A stretch of DNA of 64,000 nucleotides from Amycolatopsis azurea DSM 43854 (GTDB taxonomy: Bacteria; Actinomycetota; Actinomycetes; Mycobacteriales; Pseudonocardiaceae): the NCBI RefSeq assembly GCF_001995215.1, contig NZ_MUXN01000024.1, forward strand, positions 432,752 through 496,751. Direction: 5' to 3'. Shown here piece after piece: positions 1-8,347 of this stretch. Under the pieces are notes generated by a model that saw only the letters and a list, made by a program, of their open reading frames with translations, was not told the DNA's origin and did no database searches. Position numbers and translations under genes: made by a program. Each line of letters begins with the position of its first letter. Position 1 is the first letter of the stretch.

Positions 1-277
1 GCGGCTCGTCGGGGCGACACCTTCGCAGGTCTTGCGGCTGGTCGGCACCGAAGGCGCCGTCCTGGTGGCGGTCGGCGTCCTGTTCGGCTCGCTCGCGGCG
101 GCGGTCACCGTCGTCCCGTACAGCGTGGCCAGGACCGGCAGGCTCGTGCCGGAGCAGGCGCTCGGGTTCCATCTCGCCATCGTCGCCGTCGCGGTGGCGC
201 TGACCCTCGGTTCGCATCTGGGCGCGGCGGCGAAGGCGCTGCGCACCCCGGCGATCCAAGCCGGCACCCGCGGCTGA
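1..277 (+). CDS. FtsX-like ABC permease, C-terminal end (partial)
   Basis: The reading frame is open from base 2 to the stop at 277 and enters from outside the window. The first residues read RLVGATPSQVLRLVGTEG, which resembles the cytoplasmic loop before the last two membrane helices in FtsX/MacB-type permeases. Two hydrophobic stretches follow (about 20 residues each), then a short basic tail. A TTG at 32 could be called as a start, but the frame upstream continues the FtsX motif, so I treat this as the 3' end of a longer gene. Such permeases pair with an ATPase to export lipophilic compounds or to transmit envelope signals; the substrate cannot be told. Confidence 0.7.
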   Translation, partial: RLVGATPSQVLRLVGTEGAVLVAVGVLFGSLAAAVTVVPYSVARTGRLVPEQALGFHLAIVAVAVALTLGSHLGAAAKALRTPAIQAGTRG

Positions 278-333
278 AGGCCTGTCACATCTTCGCTCTC
301 CCACGCGTCAGGGTTACGACTGATCGATGAAGG

Positions 334-1230
334 ATGGGGACCGTGGACGAACACGACTGGCTGGCGCGGCGCTTCGAAGGGCACCGGACGCACCTGAGGG
401 CGGTGGCGTACCGCATGCTCGGTTCGCTCAGCGAAGCCGACGACGCCGTGCAGGAGGCTTGGCTGCGGCTGAGCCGGTCGGACAGCGACGACGTGGACAA
501 CCTCGGCGGCTGGCTGACCACCGTCGTCGGCCGGATCTGCCTCGACATGCTGCGTTCACGCAAGTCGCGGCCGGAGGATCCGGTCGGTGCGCAGCTCCCC
601 GACCCGATCATCGGCCGCGAGGGCGGGATCGACCCGGAACACCAGGCGCTGCTGGCGGATTCGGTCGGGCTGGCGCTCCTGGTCGTGCTCGACACCCTGG
701 ACCCCGCCGAGCGGCTCGCGTTCGTACTGCACGACATGTTCGCCCTGCCGTTCGACGAGATCGCGCCGATCGTGGGCCGGTCCTCGGCGGCGACCCGGCA
801 ACTCGCCAGCCGCGCCCGCCGACGTCTGCAAGGCTCACCGACGGTCCCGGACTCGGACTTGAACCGTCAGCGGGAGGTCGTCGACGCGTTCTTCGCCGCC
901 GCCAGAGGTGGCGACTTCGACGCGCTGGTCTCGGTGCTCGATCCGGACGTCATCCTGCGCGCCGAGGGAGGCGCGGCTCCGGCGGGAACGTCGCGTTTCG
1001 TGCGCGGGGCGGCCACGGTCGCGAGCCAGGCGCTCATGTTCCGGGCCACGGGTGCGGGCGGGGTCGCGCGCCCCGCGCTGGTCAACGGCGCGGCCGGGAT
1101 GGTCGTCACCAAGGACGGCGTCCCGACGACGGTCTTCGCGTTCACCGTCGTGGACGGCAAGATCGCGGCGATCGACATCCTCGCCGACCCGGACCGCCTG
1201 GCCGCTCTCGATTTCGAGCCGCTCGGCTGA
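334..1230 (+). CDS. ECF sigma factor, SigJ/ECF41-type with SnoaL-like tail
   Basis: This 298-residue protein has sigma-70 region 2 (RMLGSLSEADDAVQEAWLRL, about residues 27-46) and region 4 (about 115-165, with ...FDEIAPIVGRSSAATRQLASRAR...). A SnoaL/NTF2-like domain follows from about 175 to the end, closing with VVDGKIAAIDILADPDRL. That arrangement is typical of ECF41 factors, in which the C-terminal fold replaces a separate anti-sigma factor. Targets are often an adjacent carboxymuconolactone decarboxylase or oxidoreductase, and none is adjacent here. ATG at 334 was chosen; an in-frame GTG at 343 with the purine-rich GAAGGATGGGG in front is an equally good start. Confidence 0.9.
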   Translation: MGTVDEHDWLARRFEGHRTHLRAVAYRMLGSLSEADDAVQEAWLRLSRSDSDDVDNLGGWLTTVVGRICLDMLRSRKSRPEDPVGAQLPDPIIGREGGIDPEHQALLADSVGLALLVVLDTLDPAERLAFVLHDMFALPFDEIAPIVGRSSAATRQLASRARRRLQGSPTVPDSDLNRQREVVDAFFAAARGGDFDALVSVLDPDVILRAEGGAAPAGTSRFVRGAATVASQALMFRATGAGGVARPALVNGAAGMVVTKDGVPTTVFAFTVVDGKIAAIDILADPDRLAALDFEPLG

Positions 1231-1233
1231 AAT

Positions 1234-1281
1234 GTCGTGAGGGGTCTTCTCGGGACTCGCCCCGAGAAGACCCCTCACGAC
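1234..1281. terminator. Perfect 21-bp-arm inverted repeat between convergent genes
   Basis: GTCGTGAGGGGTCTTCTCGGG is followed by six bases and its exact complement. It lies 3 bases after the sigma-factor stop and 17 bases before the end of the opposing glycosidase gene, so it is placed to act as a bidirectional terminator. There is no clear T-tract, as is usual in high-GC actinobacteria. Confidence 0.75.
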
Positions 1282-1297
1282 TTGCGCGCTGCCGGGA

Positions 1298-2377
1298 TCA
1301 GGAGGTCGGGAAGTTGTCCGCGGTACGGATACGGTCCCGGATCCAGACACCGGCGGGCTTCAGCGGACCCGTGCCGGTGAACGAGCCGCCCGCGCAGGTC
1401 CCCGGCTTGAACACCGCGCCCGAACGGTCGTCGTCGGAGAAGTTCCAGTTGGTCCAGCTGATCTTCTTCGACGCCAGGAAGTCCAGGTACTTCTGGGAGT
1501 TGGTGAAGTCGTTCCCGCCGTCACCGCTGGCGGTCTGGGTGCCGAACTCGGTCACGAACAGCGGGATCTTGCTCGCGGCCCGGCTCAGCGCGTTGAAGTA
1601 CTCGGTTTTGTGCGACGCCGCGTAGAAGTGGAACGTGTACATGAAGTTGGTGGCGCGCACCGGGTTGTTGATGATGTCGGTCTCGTTGCGGCCGTCCGAG
1701 ATGCCGAGCGAGCCCCAGCCGTGGGTGCCCACGAGCACGACGCCGTCGGAGTCCTGGGCGCGGATGACCGGGATCATCTGCTCCGCGTAGCTGCGGACGC
1801 GGTCCCAGCTGACGTTGTTGGGCTCGTTGGCGATGTCGTAGATGATGTTGGTCTTGTCCTTGTGCCGCTGGGCGATCTCGGTGAAGAACGTCTTGGCGCG
1901 GCTGAGGTTCGCGTTCGGGTCGCCCGGGGTCAGCTGGTGCCAGTCGACCAGGGCGTACATCCCGCGTTTGGTGGCTTCCTCGATGTACCCGTGCACCATG
2001 TCGGTGAACTTGCGCGGGTTGGTCTCGTAGCCGCCTTCCTGGATGTACATCGAGATCCGGAGGACGTCGGCCTTCCAGTCGCCGGCCAGCGCGTCGAGCG
2101 AGGCGGTCTTCACGCATTGGCTGTACCACTGGATTCCGTGGGTGCTCATGCCCCGGAGCTGGATCGGTTTGCCTGCGGAGTTGCAGAGCTGGAGGCCGCA
2201 GACCTTCAGCTGTCCGTTGACCGCCGCCGGACTGCCCGGCGGCAGCGCGGCGGCTGCCTGCGTTGCGGGTTCTGCCGCGGGCTCGGCGGCCGTCGAGGTG
2301 CTCGCGGCGGCGACCGGGGCCAGCAGTCCGGCGGCCAGTGCGGCCGTCACCCGGAGACGGATCTTGTCCCAACGCAT
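1298..2377 (-). CDS. Secreted GH5 endoglucanase (cellulase)
   Basis: The 359-residue protein begins with a signal peptide (basic MRWDKIRLR, a hydrophobic core, then Ala-rich cleavage region near 25-32). A GH5-type TIM barrel follows. The acid/base glutamate is E185 in DIANEPNN and the nucleophile is E277 in VTEFGT, both in the expected GH5 contexts; the RGMSTHG motif (about 75-81) is also typical of subfamily GH5_2. No carbohydrate-binding module is attached. ATG at 2377 has AGAGGAGAAG upstream. The enzyme likely cleaves beta-1,4-glucans outside the cell. The gene is monocistronic, with an AT-rich operator-like element about 70 bases upstream. Confidence 0.93.
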   Translation of the reverse strand: MRWDKIRLRVTAALAAGLLAPVAAASTSTAAEPAAEPATQAAAALPPGSPAAVNGQLKVCGLQLCNSAGKPIQLRGMSTHGIQWYSQCVKTASLDALAGDWKADVLRISMYIQEGGYETNPRKFTDMVHGYIEEATKRGMYALVDWHQLTPGDPNANLSRAKTFFTEIAQRHKDKTNIIYDIANEPNNVSWDRVRSYAEQMIPVIRAQDSDGVVLVGTHGWGSLGISDGRNETDIINNPVRATNFMYTFHFYAASHKTEYFNALSRAASKIPLFVTEFGTQTASGDGGNDFTNSQKYLDFLASKKISWTNWNFSDDDRSGAVFKPGTCAGGSFTGTGPLKPAGVWIRDRIRTADNFPTS

Positions 2378-2442
2378 TCGGCTTCTCCTCTCGCGTCGAC
2401 GGCACCGGCGTTGGTGCGCCGACGGTCAGGGCGGCGGGATTA

Positions 2443-2478
2443 AATAGGAAACTTTCCTTACTATTGGAAAGTAAAGGA
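2443..2478 (-). promoter_or_regulatory. Candidate operator/promoter for the GH5 gene
   Basis: An AT-rich island in GC-rich DNA contains the perfect 13-mer palindrome AGGAAA-C-TTTCCT (2446-2458), followed by a related half, TTGGAAAGTAAAGG. It lies about 70-100 bases upstream of the glycosidase start. From memory, similar GGAAA/TTTCC elements occur upstream of polysaccharide-degrading genes in actinomycetes. The binding protein is unknown. Confidence 0.5.
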
Positions 2479-2554
2479 GAGATTACCCACGGGATCGACG
2501 GACGGTCAAGACTTGACCACCGACTGTTTCGACGACCTCCGGCATGCTCGGAGC

Positions 2555-3307
2555 GTGACGACGATCGTGGCCTTCCACGCGCACCCCGACGACGAAGCTC
2601 TGCTGACCGGCGGGACCCTCGCCCGCGCGGCGGCGGACGGGCACCGCGTCGTCCTGGTCCTGGCCACGATCGGCATGAAGGGCGAAGACCCGTCGCGCCG
2701 AGCCGAACTCGAGGCGAGCGCGAAGGTGCTGGGCGTCGAGCGGGTCGTGCACCTCGGGTACTCCGGCAGCGGTCACGGCGCGATCCTCTACCCGGACCCG
2801 CCGGGCTGGGTCCGCTTCGTCCGCGCGAGCACCGACGAAGCGGCCGCGCGACTCGTCGCGATCCTGCGCGAGGAGCGGGCGTCGGTGCTGCTGAGCTACG
2901 ACCGCAACGGCGGCTACGGCCACCGCGACCACGTCAAAGTGCACGAGGTCGGCAAACGGGCGGCGGAACTCGCCGGCGATGTCCGGCTGCTGGAAGCCAC
3001 GATCCCGTGCGACGCCGTCGCACGACTGGTGCGGATCGTGCGCTTGGCGCGAATCCCGTTCCGCTACGACGTCGATGTGCTTCTCCGCGCCTACAGCGCC
3101 CGGTCCGATATCACCCATACCTTCGACATCAGGCGCTTCGCCCGACAGAAGCAGGCCGCGATCGCCGCCCATTCTTCCCAGGTGAAGGGAAACGGCAGGC
3201 TCGCGCCGCTCATGCGTGTCCTGACCCGGCTTCCGGCGCCGCTGTTCGGGCTCGTGTTCAACCGCGAGTGGTACATCGACGCGACACCGCGCGGCTCACG
3301 AACCTGA
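2555..3307 (+). CDS. PIG-L/LmbE-family deacetylase
   Basis: This 250-residue protein opens with the zinc motif HAHPDDE (about residues 8-14) and has the later metal/catalytic segment YGHRDHVKVHEVG (about 129-141), the two hallmarks of LmbE-like N-deacetylases (MshB, Mca, PIG-L). The GTG at 2555 was chosen because the family motif begins a few residues downstream and nothing upstream resembles the family. Substrates in the family include N-acetylglucosamine conjugates, mycothiol adducts and antibiotics. It overlaps the opposing CGNR gene by 12 bases at the 3' end. Confidence 0.88.
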   Translation: MTTIVAFHAHPDDEALLTGGTLARAAADGHRVVLVLATIGMKGEDPSRRAELEASAKVLGVERVVHLGYSGSGHGAILYPDPPGWVRFVRASTDEAAARLVAILREERASVLLSYDRNGGYGHRDHVKVHEVGKRAAELAGDVRLLEATIPCDAVARLVRIVRLARIPFRYDVDVLLRAYSARSDITHTFDIRRFARQKQAAIAAHSSQVKGNGRLAPLMRVLTRLPAPLFGLVFNREWYIDATPRGSRT

Positions 3308-3883
3308 CCGCCGGGCCCGGTACGCGGCGGCCTTCACCCGGTTCTGGCAGGCCAGCCCACAGAATCGCTTGATCTGCGCCTGACTCGCGTCGATGTACAC
3401 CTGATCGCAACGCGGCGCCGCGCACAGCCCGACGCGATGCGGGATGTGGTCGCCGAGCGCCGCGGCCACCGATACCGCCAGCCCGGCCGCCCACTGCTGT
3501 ACGAAATCCGCGTCGGGACTGTGGAAGTGCAGGTGCCACGACTGTTCGCCGTGTCGATGCAGGTACGGACGGGCCCGGCTGTCGGCGAGCATCTGGTTGA
3601 GCAGTCCGGCCGCCTGGTCTCGGTCGCGCCGCGAGAGCGACTCGATGATCTCCCGCAGCCGCGACGCGACGATGCGAAGTCGTTCCGCCACCGCGAGATC
3701 CACCTGACCGTCCACCGGCCCGAGTGCCCCGGCGGCCGCGCGCACCAGTTCGTCGCCGTCCAGCCCGGGTTTCGGCCTGCCGTGGACGTGCTGTCCGGTC
3801 AGGGCGTTGATCAGCGCCACCCCTGCTTCCAGGTGCATCGCGTGGTGCCCGTCGACCCTGTTCCCCTCCGGCTCGTCAGCCAT
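3296..3883 (-). CDS. CGNR zinc-finger transcription regulator (ABATE domain)
   Basis: The 195-residue protein has an N-terminal stress-induced/ABATE-type region and a C-terminal zinc finger CAAPRCDQVYID...KRFCGLACQNRVKAAAYRARR. The signature normally reads CGNR; here it is CQNR, with the spacing intact. The ATG at 3883 follows GGGAGAGGGGAAAC. A longer frame exists upstream but runs through a dispersed palindrome and is not family-like. These proteins are presumed DNA-binding regulators of unknown signal. Confidence 0.85.
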   Translation of the reverse strand: MADEPEGNRVDGHHAMHLEAGVALINALTGQHVHGRPKPGLDGDELVRAAAGALGPVDGQVDLAVAERLRIVASRLREIIESLSRRDRDQAAGLLNQMLADSRARPYLHRHGEQSWHLHFHSPDADFVQQWAAGLAVSVAAALGDHIPHRVGLCAAPRCDQVYIDASQAQIKRFCGLACQNRVKAAAYRARRSGS

Positions 3884-4027
3884 GTTTCCCCTCTCCCCCG
3901 GCGTCACTGGTTCGCAGGACGCTGCGGTGACGCTACCAAAGGCCCGCGACGCCACAAGGGGCATGAAGTCTTTTGGAGCACAAGAATCCGACGAAGGGCG
4001 CAGCGTTCGTCCACTGTGGACACCTCG

Positions 4028-4082
4028 GTCCGTGAAGGCCTCCTTGAGGGACCCTGGATCCCTCAAGGAGGCCTTCACGGAC
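4028..4082. repeat. 55-bp palindrome, family A copy 1
   Basis: The arms are 24 bases (GTCCGTGAAGGCCTCCTTGA and on) around a 7-base loop. The copy at 19312-19366 differs by a single base. It sits between two divergently transcribed genes (CGNR regulator and TetR), where a terminator would not be expected, so a simple terminator role does not explain this copy. Confidence 0.85.
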
Positions 4083-4116
4083 TTGCGACAGGTAGAGCCA
4101 CATCACCTTTATTTGG

Positions 4117-4135
4117 TAGTTAGTAACTAGTAACT
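4117..4135. promoter_or_regulatory. Candidate TetR operator
   Basis: The perfect palindrome TAGTTA-G-TAACTA (4117-4129) overlaps a direct repeat AGTAACT-AGTAACT (4122-4135). It ends 9 bases before the TetR start, in an AT-rich patch. This is the expected place for an autoregulatory operator controlling the regulator and the overlapping efflux gene. Confidence 0.6.
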
Positions 4136-4143
4136 TGGGGCTC

Positions 4144-4716
4144 ATGGCCGGACGGATGAGCGGAACCGAACGACGAGCCCAGGTGCTGACGATCGCGGCG
4201 AAGGAGTTCGCCGAGCACGGGTTGCACGGGGCGTCGACGGAGGCGATCGCGCGGGAAGCGGGGATCACGCAGGCCTACATCTTCAGGATGTTCGGAACGA
4301 AAAAAGCCCTGTTCCTCGAACTCGTCGAGTCGGCGTTCGCGGCGGTCAGCGAGGGGATGCGAGAAGCGGGCGACGGGAAGAGCGGCCTCGAAGCGCTCTC
4401 GGCGATGGGCGGCCGGTACTTCGACCAGCTGGCCGACCGGACCGGATTGTTGTTGCAGCTTCAGGGCTTCGCCGCGTGCGGCGACCCGGAGGTGCGGGAC
4501 GCGGTACGGGCGTGTTTCGCGCGGATGTGGGATACGACCGAGGACGGCACCGGGCTCGAACCGGTGTCGGTCAAGGCGTTCCTGGCCTTCGGGATGCTGC
4601 TGAACGCCGGCGCCGCGATGGACGTCGAGCAGGTCGACGCGGGCTGGGCGGACGGCGTCCGCACCAGGATCCAGGCCGGACTGTTCGCGCACATCACGAG
4701 TGAGACGAACCGATGA
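4144..4716 (+). CDS. TetR-family repressor of adjacent MFS pump
   Basis: This 190-residue protein has an N-terminal TetR helix-turn-helix (about residues 10-55, with HGLHGASTEAIAREAGITQAYIFRMFGTKKALF). The C-terminal ligand domain is variable. The start at 4144 is preferred; ATG 4156 is an alternative. Its stop overlaps the MFS start (ATGA), so the two are translationally coupled. By family behaviour it represses itself and the pump through the palindrome just upstream. Confidence 0.9.
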   Translation: MAGRMSGTERRAQVLTIAAKEFAEHGLHGASTEAIAREAGITQAYIFRMFGTKKALFLELVESAFAAVSEGMREAGDGKSGLEALSAMGGRYFDQLADRTGLLLQLQGFAACGDPEVRDAVRACFARMWDTTEDGTGLEPVSVKAFLAFGMLLNAGAAMDVEQVDAGWADGVRTRIQAGLFAHITSETNR

Positions 4717-6176
4717 GCGACCGGCGGGACGGACGGCTGAGCGCCGCCCTCGTGGGCACGGCGTTGTCGGCGGCGGTGATCGGCAGTGTCGGCGCGCCGC
4801 TCATCACCCCGGTCGCCACGGGCCTGCACGTATCCCTCGACGCCGCGCAATGGACCCTGACCATCACCTTGTTCGCCGGTGCGATCGCGGGCCCGGTCCT
4901 CGGCAGGCTCGGCAGCGGCCCGTATCGCCGCACCACGATCCTGGTCACTCTCGCCCTCGTCGCGGTGGGCGGTCTGCTGACGGTGCTCCCGCTCCCGTTC
5001 GTGGCCTTGTTGATCGGACGCGGTCTGCAAGGACTCGGCGTGGCCGTCGGGGCGTTGCTGATGAGCGTCGCCCGCGCGCACCTGCCGCCGGAGCGGTCGA
5101 CGTCGACGATCGCTCTCTTGTCCGTCGCCACGACCGTGGGTATCGGCGTCGGCTATCCGGTGATCAGCCTTGTCGACCAGCTCGCGGGGCTCCGCGCCGC
5201 CTACGGCCTCGGGTTCGTGCTGTCCGTCGTCGGACTGGCGATCGCGTGGCGCTCCCTGCCCGCGGAGGCGCCGGGAGAACGCCCTCGGATCGACTTCCTC
5301 GGCGCGTTCCTCCTCGCTCTCGGCTCGCTCGGCCTCCTGCTGGTCATCGCCCAGCCTTCGATCTGGGCGAACGCCTGGACGGCCGGTGGCATCCTCGCCG
5401 GTTCGCTCGCGATCCTCGCCGTCTGGGCGGTCGTCGAACTGCGCGTCGCGGCGCCGCTGGTGGACCTGCGCCTGCTGCGGCAAGGGCCCCTCCTGCGCGC
5501 CAACGTCGCGATCCTCATCGCAGGACTGGGGCTGTACCTGCTGTTCAGCCTGTTCACCCGCTACGTACAGACCCCCGACGGTGCCCCGTACGGATTCGCG
5601 CTCCCCGGAGTCGCCGCCGGCGCCGCGCTGATCCCGTTCTCGCTGCTCGGATTCCTCGCGGGAAAGTGGGTGCCCCGCCTCGTCGCGCGTCTCACCGAAC
5701 GGTGGACCTACGCGCTCTCGGCCGCGATCGCGATGTTCGGCGCGCTGCTGTTCGTCGTCGCCGGCCACTCGATCATCGCCGTGCTCGCAGCGATCGCTTT
5801 GCTCGGCTTCGCCGTCGGAGGCATCTTCGCCTTGATGCCCAAGTTCGTTCTCGTCGGTGTGCGGCAAGAGGAAACGGCCAGCGTGCTTTCGATCAACCAG
5901 ATCATCCGCAGCATCGGTTTCAGCCTCGGCAGCGCGCTCGCCGGTTCCCTGCTCGCCGCGACGACCCCGAGCGGAAGCCTGCTCCCCGCCCAGAACGGCT
6001 ACGTCACCGCCGTGCTCTGGGCCTTGCCCCCACTCGCGGCCAGCGCGCTGATCATCACCACCGCGGCGGGCCGGCGTCGACGATCTTCTGCGAAAGCTCC
6101 AGCGGATCGAGATGCATCAGCGACTCCATCCACCACGTCATCCCTGCCTGCCCCAACGCGGGCAGATCGACCTTGA
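4713..6176 (+). CDS. MFS drug-efflux transporter (DHA2-like)
   Basis: The 487-residue protein has about 14 hydrophobic segments and the MFS layout of QacA/DHA2-type drug/proton antiporters. It overlaps the TetR gene by 4 bases. The last approximately 40 codons are odd: after the final membrane helix (LIITTAAG) the frame runs antisense through the end of the opposing luciferase-like gene, giving a hydrophilic RRRRSSAKAPADRD... tail and a 122-base overlap. This suggests loss of an original stop or a recent rearrangement at the junction, or simply tolerated read-through into the neighbour. Confidence 0.88.
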   Translation: MSDRRDGRLSAALVGTALSAAVIGSVGAPLITPVATGLHVSLDAAQWTLTITLFAGAIAGPVLGRLGSGPYRRTTILVTLALVAVGGLLTVLPLPFVALLIGRGLQGLGVAVGALLMSVARAHLPPERSTSTIALLSVATTVGIGVGYPVISLVDQLAGLRAAYGLGFVLSVVGLAIAWRSLPAEAPGERPRIDFLGAFLLALGSLGLLLVIAQPSIWANAWTAGGILAGSLAILAVWAVVELRVAAPLVDLRLLRQGPLLRANVAILIAGLGLYLLFSLFTRYVQTPDGAPYGFALPGVAAGAALIPFSLLGFLAGKWVPRLVARLTERWTYALSAAIAMFGALLFVVAGHSIIAVLAAIALLGFAVGGIFALMPKFVLVGVRQEETASVLSINQIIRSIGFSLGSALAGSLLAATTPSGSLLPAQNGYVTAVLWALPPLAASALIITTAAGRRRRSSAKAPADRDASATPSTTSSLPAPTRADRP

Positions 6177-6900
6177 TCGGCTCCTCCCACGCCGGACTCG
6201 CGTTACCGGCGACCGCGACGTCGAACGGGCGGCCCGGCTCCAGCCCGGCGAGACCGAGCGCGCGATGGGTCTCGGCGATCTCTTCGGCGGTCGGCGTGTG
6301 GTCCTCGGGGTTCGGGAAGATCCCGTCGCACAACGCCGCTCGCCGGACCACGCGCGGGTTGTCGGTGGAGCTGGCCACCCAGATCGGGATCGGGAACGGC
6401 TCGGGCGGCGCCTCGGCGAGCGCGACCTGGTAGTGCGCGCCGTCGTGGTCGAACCGCTTGCCGGACCAGATCGCGCGGATGACGTCGAGACCTTCGTCGA
6501 ACATCGCCGACCGGGTGAGCAGGTCAGTCTGCTCACCGAACCGGCTGAAGTCACCGGATTCGTCCGAACCGAGCCCGGTGCCGAGGATCAGGCGCCCACC
6601 GGAGAGCCTGCTGACCGTCGACGCGTGCCGGGCGACCACCCACGGGCGGCGCCGGGCGGGCGGCGTGATCATCGGCCCGAAGAGCAGCCTGCTGGTGGCG
6701 TGCGCGATGGCGCCGAGCGTCGTCCACGGATCCGCGATGGGCATCGTGTCCGCGACCACGTGATCCCACAGGAAAAAGCCGTCCCAGCCCGCCCTCTCCG
6801 CGCGCACGGCGAGGTCGACGAGCACCCCGGGCTCACCGAACGGGCCGAAAGGCGGCAGATAGACGGCGTGGCGGACCGTGCTGCCGGTCAAGTCGATCAT
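6055..6900 (-). CDS. Luciferase-like (LLM) flavin/F420-dependent oxidoreductase
   Basis: This protein of about 281 residues has the luciferase-like barrel, with WDGFFLWDHVV near the N-terminus, ARRRPWVVARHASTVSRLSGGRLILGTGLG in the middle and IPIWVAS later. F420-dependent members are common in actinobacteria, but the cofactor is not proven by sequence alone. The start at 6900 places the family core correctly; a GTG at 6954 would add 18 residues and has better spacing from a possible ribosome binding site. It overlaps the opposing MFS gene by 122 bases. Confidence 0.85.
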   Translation of the reverse strand: MIDLTGSTVRHAVYLPPFGPFGEPGVLVDLAVRAERAGWDGFFLWDHVVADTMPIADPWTTLGAIAHATSRLLFGPMITPPARRRPWVVARHASTVSRLSGGRLILGTGLGSDESGDFSRFGEQTDLLTRSAMFDEGLDVIRAIWSGKRFDHDGAHYQVALAEAPPEPFPIPIWVASSTDNPRVVRRAALCDGIFPNPEDHTPTAEEIAETHRALGLAGLEPGRPFDVAVAGNASPAWEEPIKVDLPALGQAGMTWWMESLMHLDPLELSQKIVDAGPPRW

Positions 6901-6973
6901 CTCCCTGACGTCATCGTCGAAGTCCCCGGACGGCCGCTTGTTTACGCTGTTCACTCACGTTAGCGTCCGGAAG

Positions 6974-8347
6974 ATGGCGGACACCGGTGAACGATCGTCG
7001 AAGTGGCCGGAGCATCGGAGAAGATTACGCCGAGGAGCCGGTTTGCTTCTCGCCGTCTCACTATGCGCGACACTTTCGGCCGTGAACGCGTCCGCATCGC
7101 AAGACGACGGCTGGTCCCGGGACTTCTACTGGGGCGTGGCGTCGTCGGGTTACCAGTCCGAGGGCAGCGCGCCGGACAGCAACTGGAAGCGGTTCGTCGA
7201 CCGCTCCGCCGGCAAGGACGGCGTCGACGAGTACCGGGATTCCGTCGACTTCCGGCACCGCTACGCCGACGACATCCGCCTCGCGGCCGAGCTCGGCGTC
7301 AACACCTACCGCTTCGGTGTCGAGTGGGCTCGCGTCGAACCCTCTCCCGGCCAGTGGGACGAAACCGGACTGGCCTTCTACGACGACGTGCTCCGGCAGG
7401 TCCGGGCCGCGGGCATGACCCCGATGATCACGCTCAACCATTGGGTCTACCCGGGCTGGGCGCTCGATCAGGGCGGCTGGGCCGAGACACGGACCGCCGA
7501 CGCGTGGCTGGAGTTCAGCCGGAGGATCGTCCAGCGCTACGCCGGGCAGGACGTCCTTTGGGTGACGTTCAACGAGCCGCTCGTCTTCCTTCAGAACGAA
7601 CAGAAGGTCGGCGCGCTGAACGCGACGCGGTACTTCGCGGCGCAGTCCAACGTCGTCCAGGCGCACCGGCGGGCCTACGACCTGATCCACGAGCTCGACC
7701 CGACCTCGAAGGTCACCAGCAACCAGGCCTACATCACCGGGGTCAACGGGATGGCCGACTGGTTCTTCCTCGACCAGGTCAAGGACAAGCTCGACTTCAT
7801 CGGCATCGATTACTACTACGGCCTCAGCATCGACAACTGGACGGTGTTCGCCGCCGCCTCCGACAAGTTCTGGGACGTCAAGCTCCAACCCGAAGGCATC
7901 TACTACGCGCTGCGCAGCTACCACAACCGGTTCCCGCGCCTGCCGCTCTACATCGTCGAGAACGGCATGGCCACGGACAACGGAAAACTCCGCGACGCGG
8001 ACTACACGCGCGGCGATCACGTGCGCGACACCGTGTACTGGCTCCAGCGGGCGAAGGCCGACGGGATGAACCTCATCGGCTACAACTACTGGAGCCTCAC
8101 CGACAACTACGAATGGGGCAGCTACCGCGCCCGGTTCGGACTGTACACAGTGGACGCTCTGACCGACCCCGCGCTGACCCGGCGCCCCACGGACGCCGTA
8201 CCCGCCTACCGCGATCTGGTGGCGGCGGGTGGCGTACCGCAGGGCTTCCGGCTCAAGCGCGGGCCCGGGACCTGCTCTCTCGTCGACGGGCTGAACAGTT
8301 GCCTCAACCCGGCCAAAGTGGACGGTCCGCTCACGCCGCTGCGGTGA
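6974..8347 (+). CDS. Secreted GH1 beta-glucosidase-like hydrolase
   Basis: The 457-residue protein starts with a basic/hydrophobic export signal (residues 15-42, ending ...NASASQ). The GH1 barrel follows from FYWGVASSGYQSEG. The acid/base glutamate is E201 in VTFNEP and the nucleophile is E329 in YIVENG, both canonical. GH1 enzymes are usually cytoplasmic, so the signal peptide is notable. There is a second secreted glycosidase (GH5) about 5 kb upstream, so together they may serve extracellular glucan use. The last 17 bases overlap the opposing ABC-F gene. Confidence 0.9.
   Translation: MADTGERSSKWPEHRRRLRRGAGLLLAVSLCATLSAVNASASQDDGWSRDFYWGVASSGYQSEGSAPDSNWKRFVDRSAGKDGVDEYRDSVDFRHRYADDIRLAAELGVNTYRFGVEWARVEPSPGQWDETGLAFYDDVLRQVRAAGMTPMITLNHWVYPGWALDQGGWAETRTADAWLEFSRRIVQRYAGQDVLWVTFNEPLVFLQNEQKVGALNATRYFAAQSNVVQAHRRAYDLIHELDPTSKVTSNQAYITGVNGMADWFFLDQVKDKLDFIGIDYYYGLSIDNWTVFAAASDKFWDVKLQPEGIYYALRSYHNRFPRLPLYIVENGMATDNGKLRDADYTRGDHVRDTVYWLQRAKADGMNLIGYNYWSLTDNYEWGSYRARFGLYTVDALTDPALTRRPTDAVPAYRDLVAAGGVPQGFRLKRGPGTCSLVDGLNSCLNPAKVDGPLTPLR

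Noticed and set aside
3884..4078. N-terminal extension of the CGNR protein
   Set aside because: The additional 65 codons run through the family A palindrome and are not like the family; ATG 3883 with GGGAGAGGGG is the better start.
4461..5867. A 468-codon minus-strand frame opposite the TetR/MFS genes
   Set aside because: Composition is dominated by Arg, Asp, Glu and Gln as expected for an antisense frame of a transporter; MFS and TetR are well supported.
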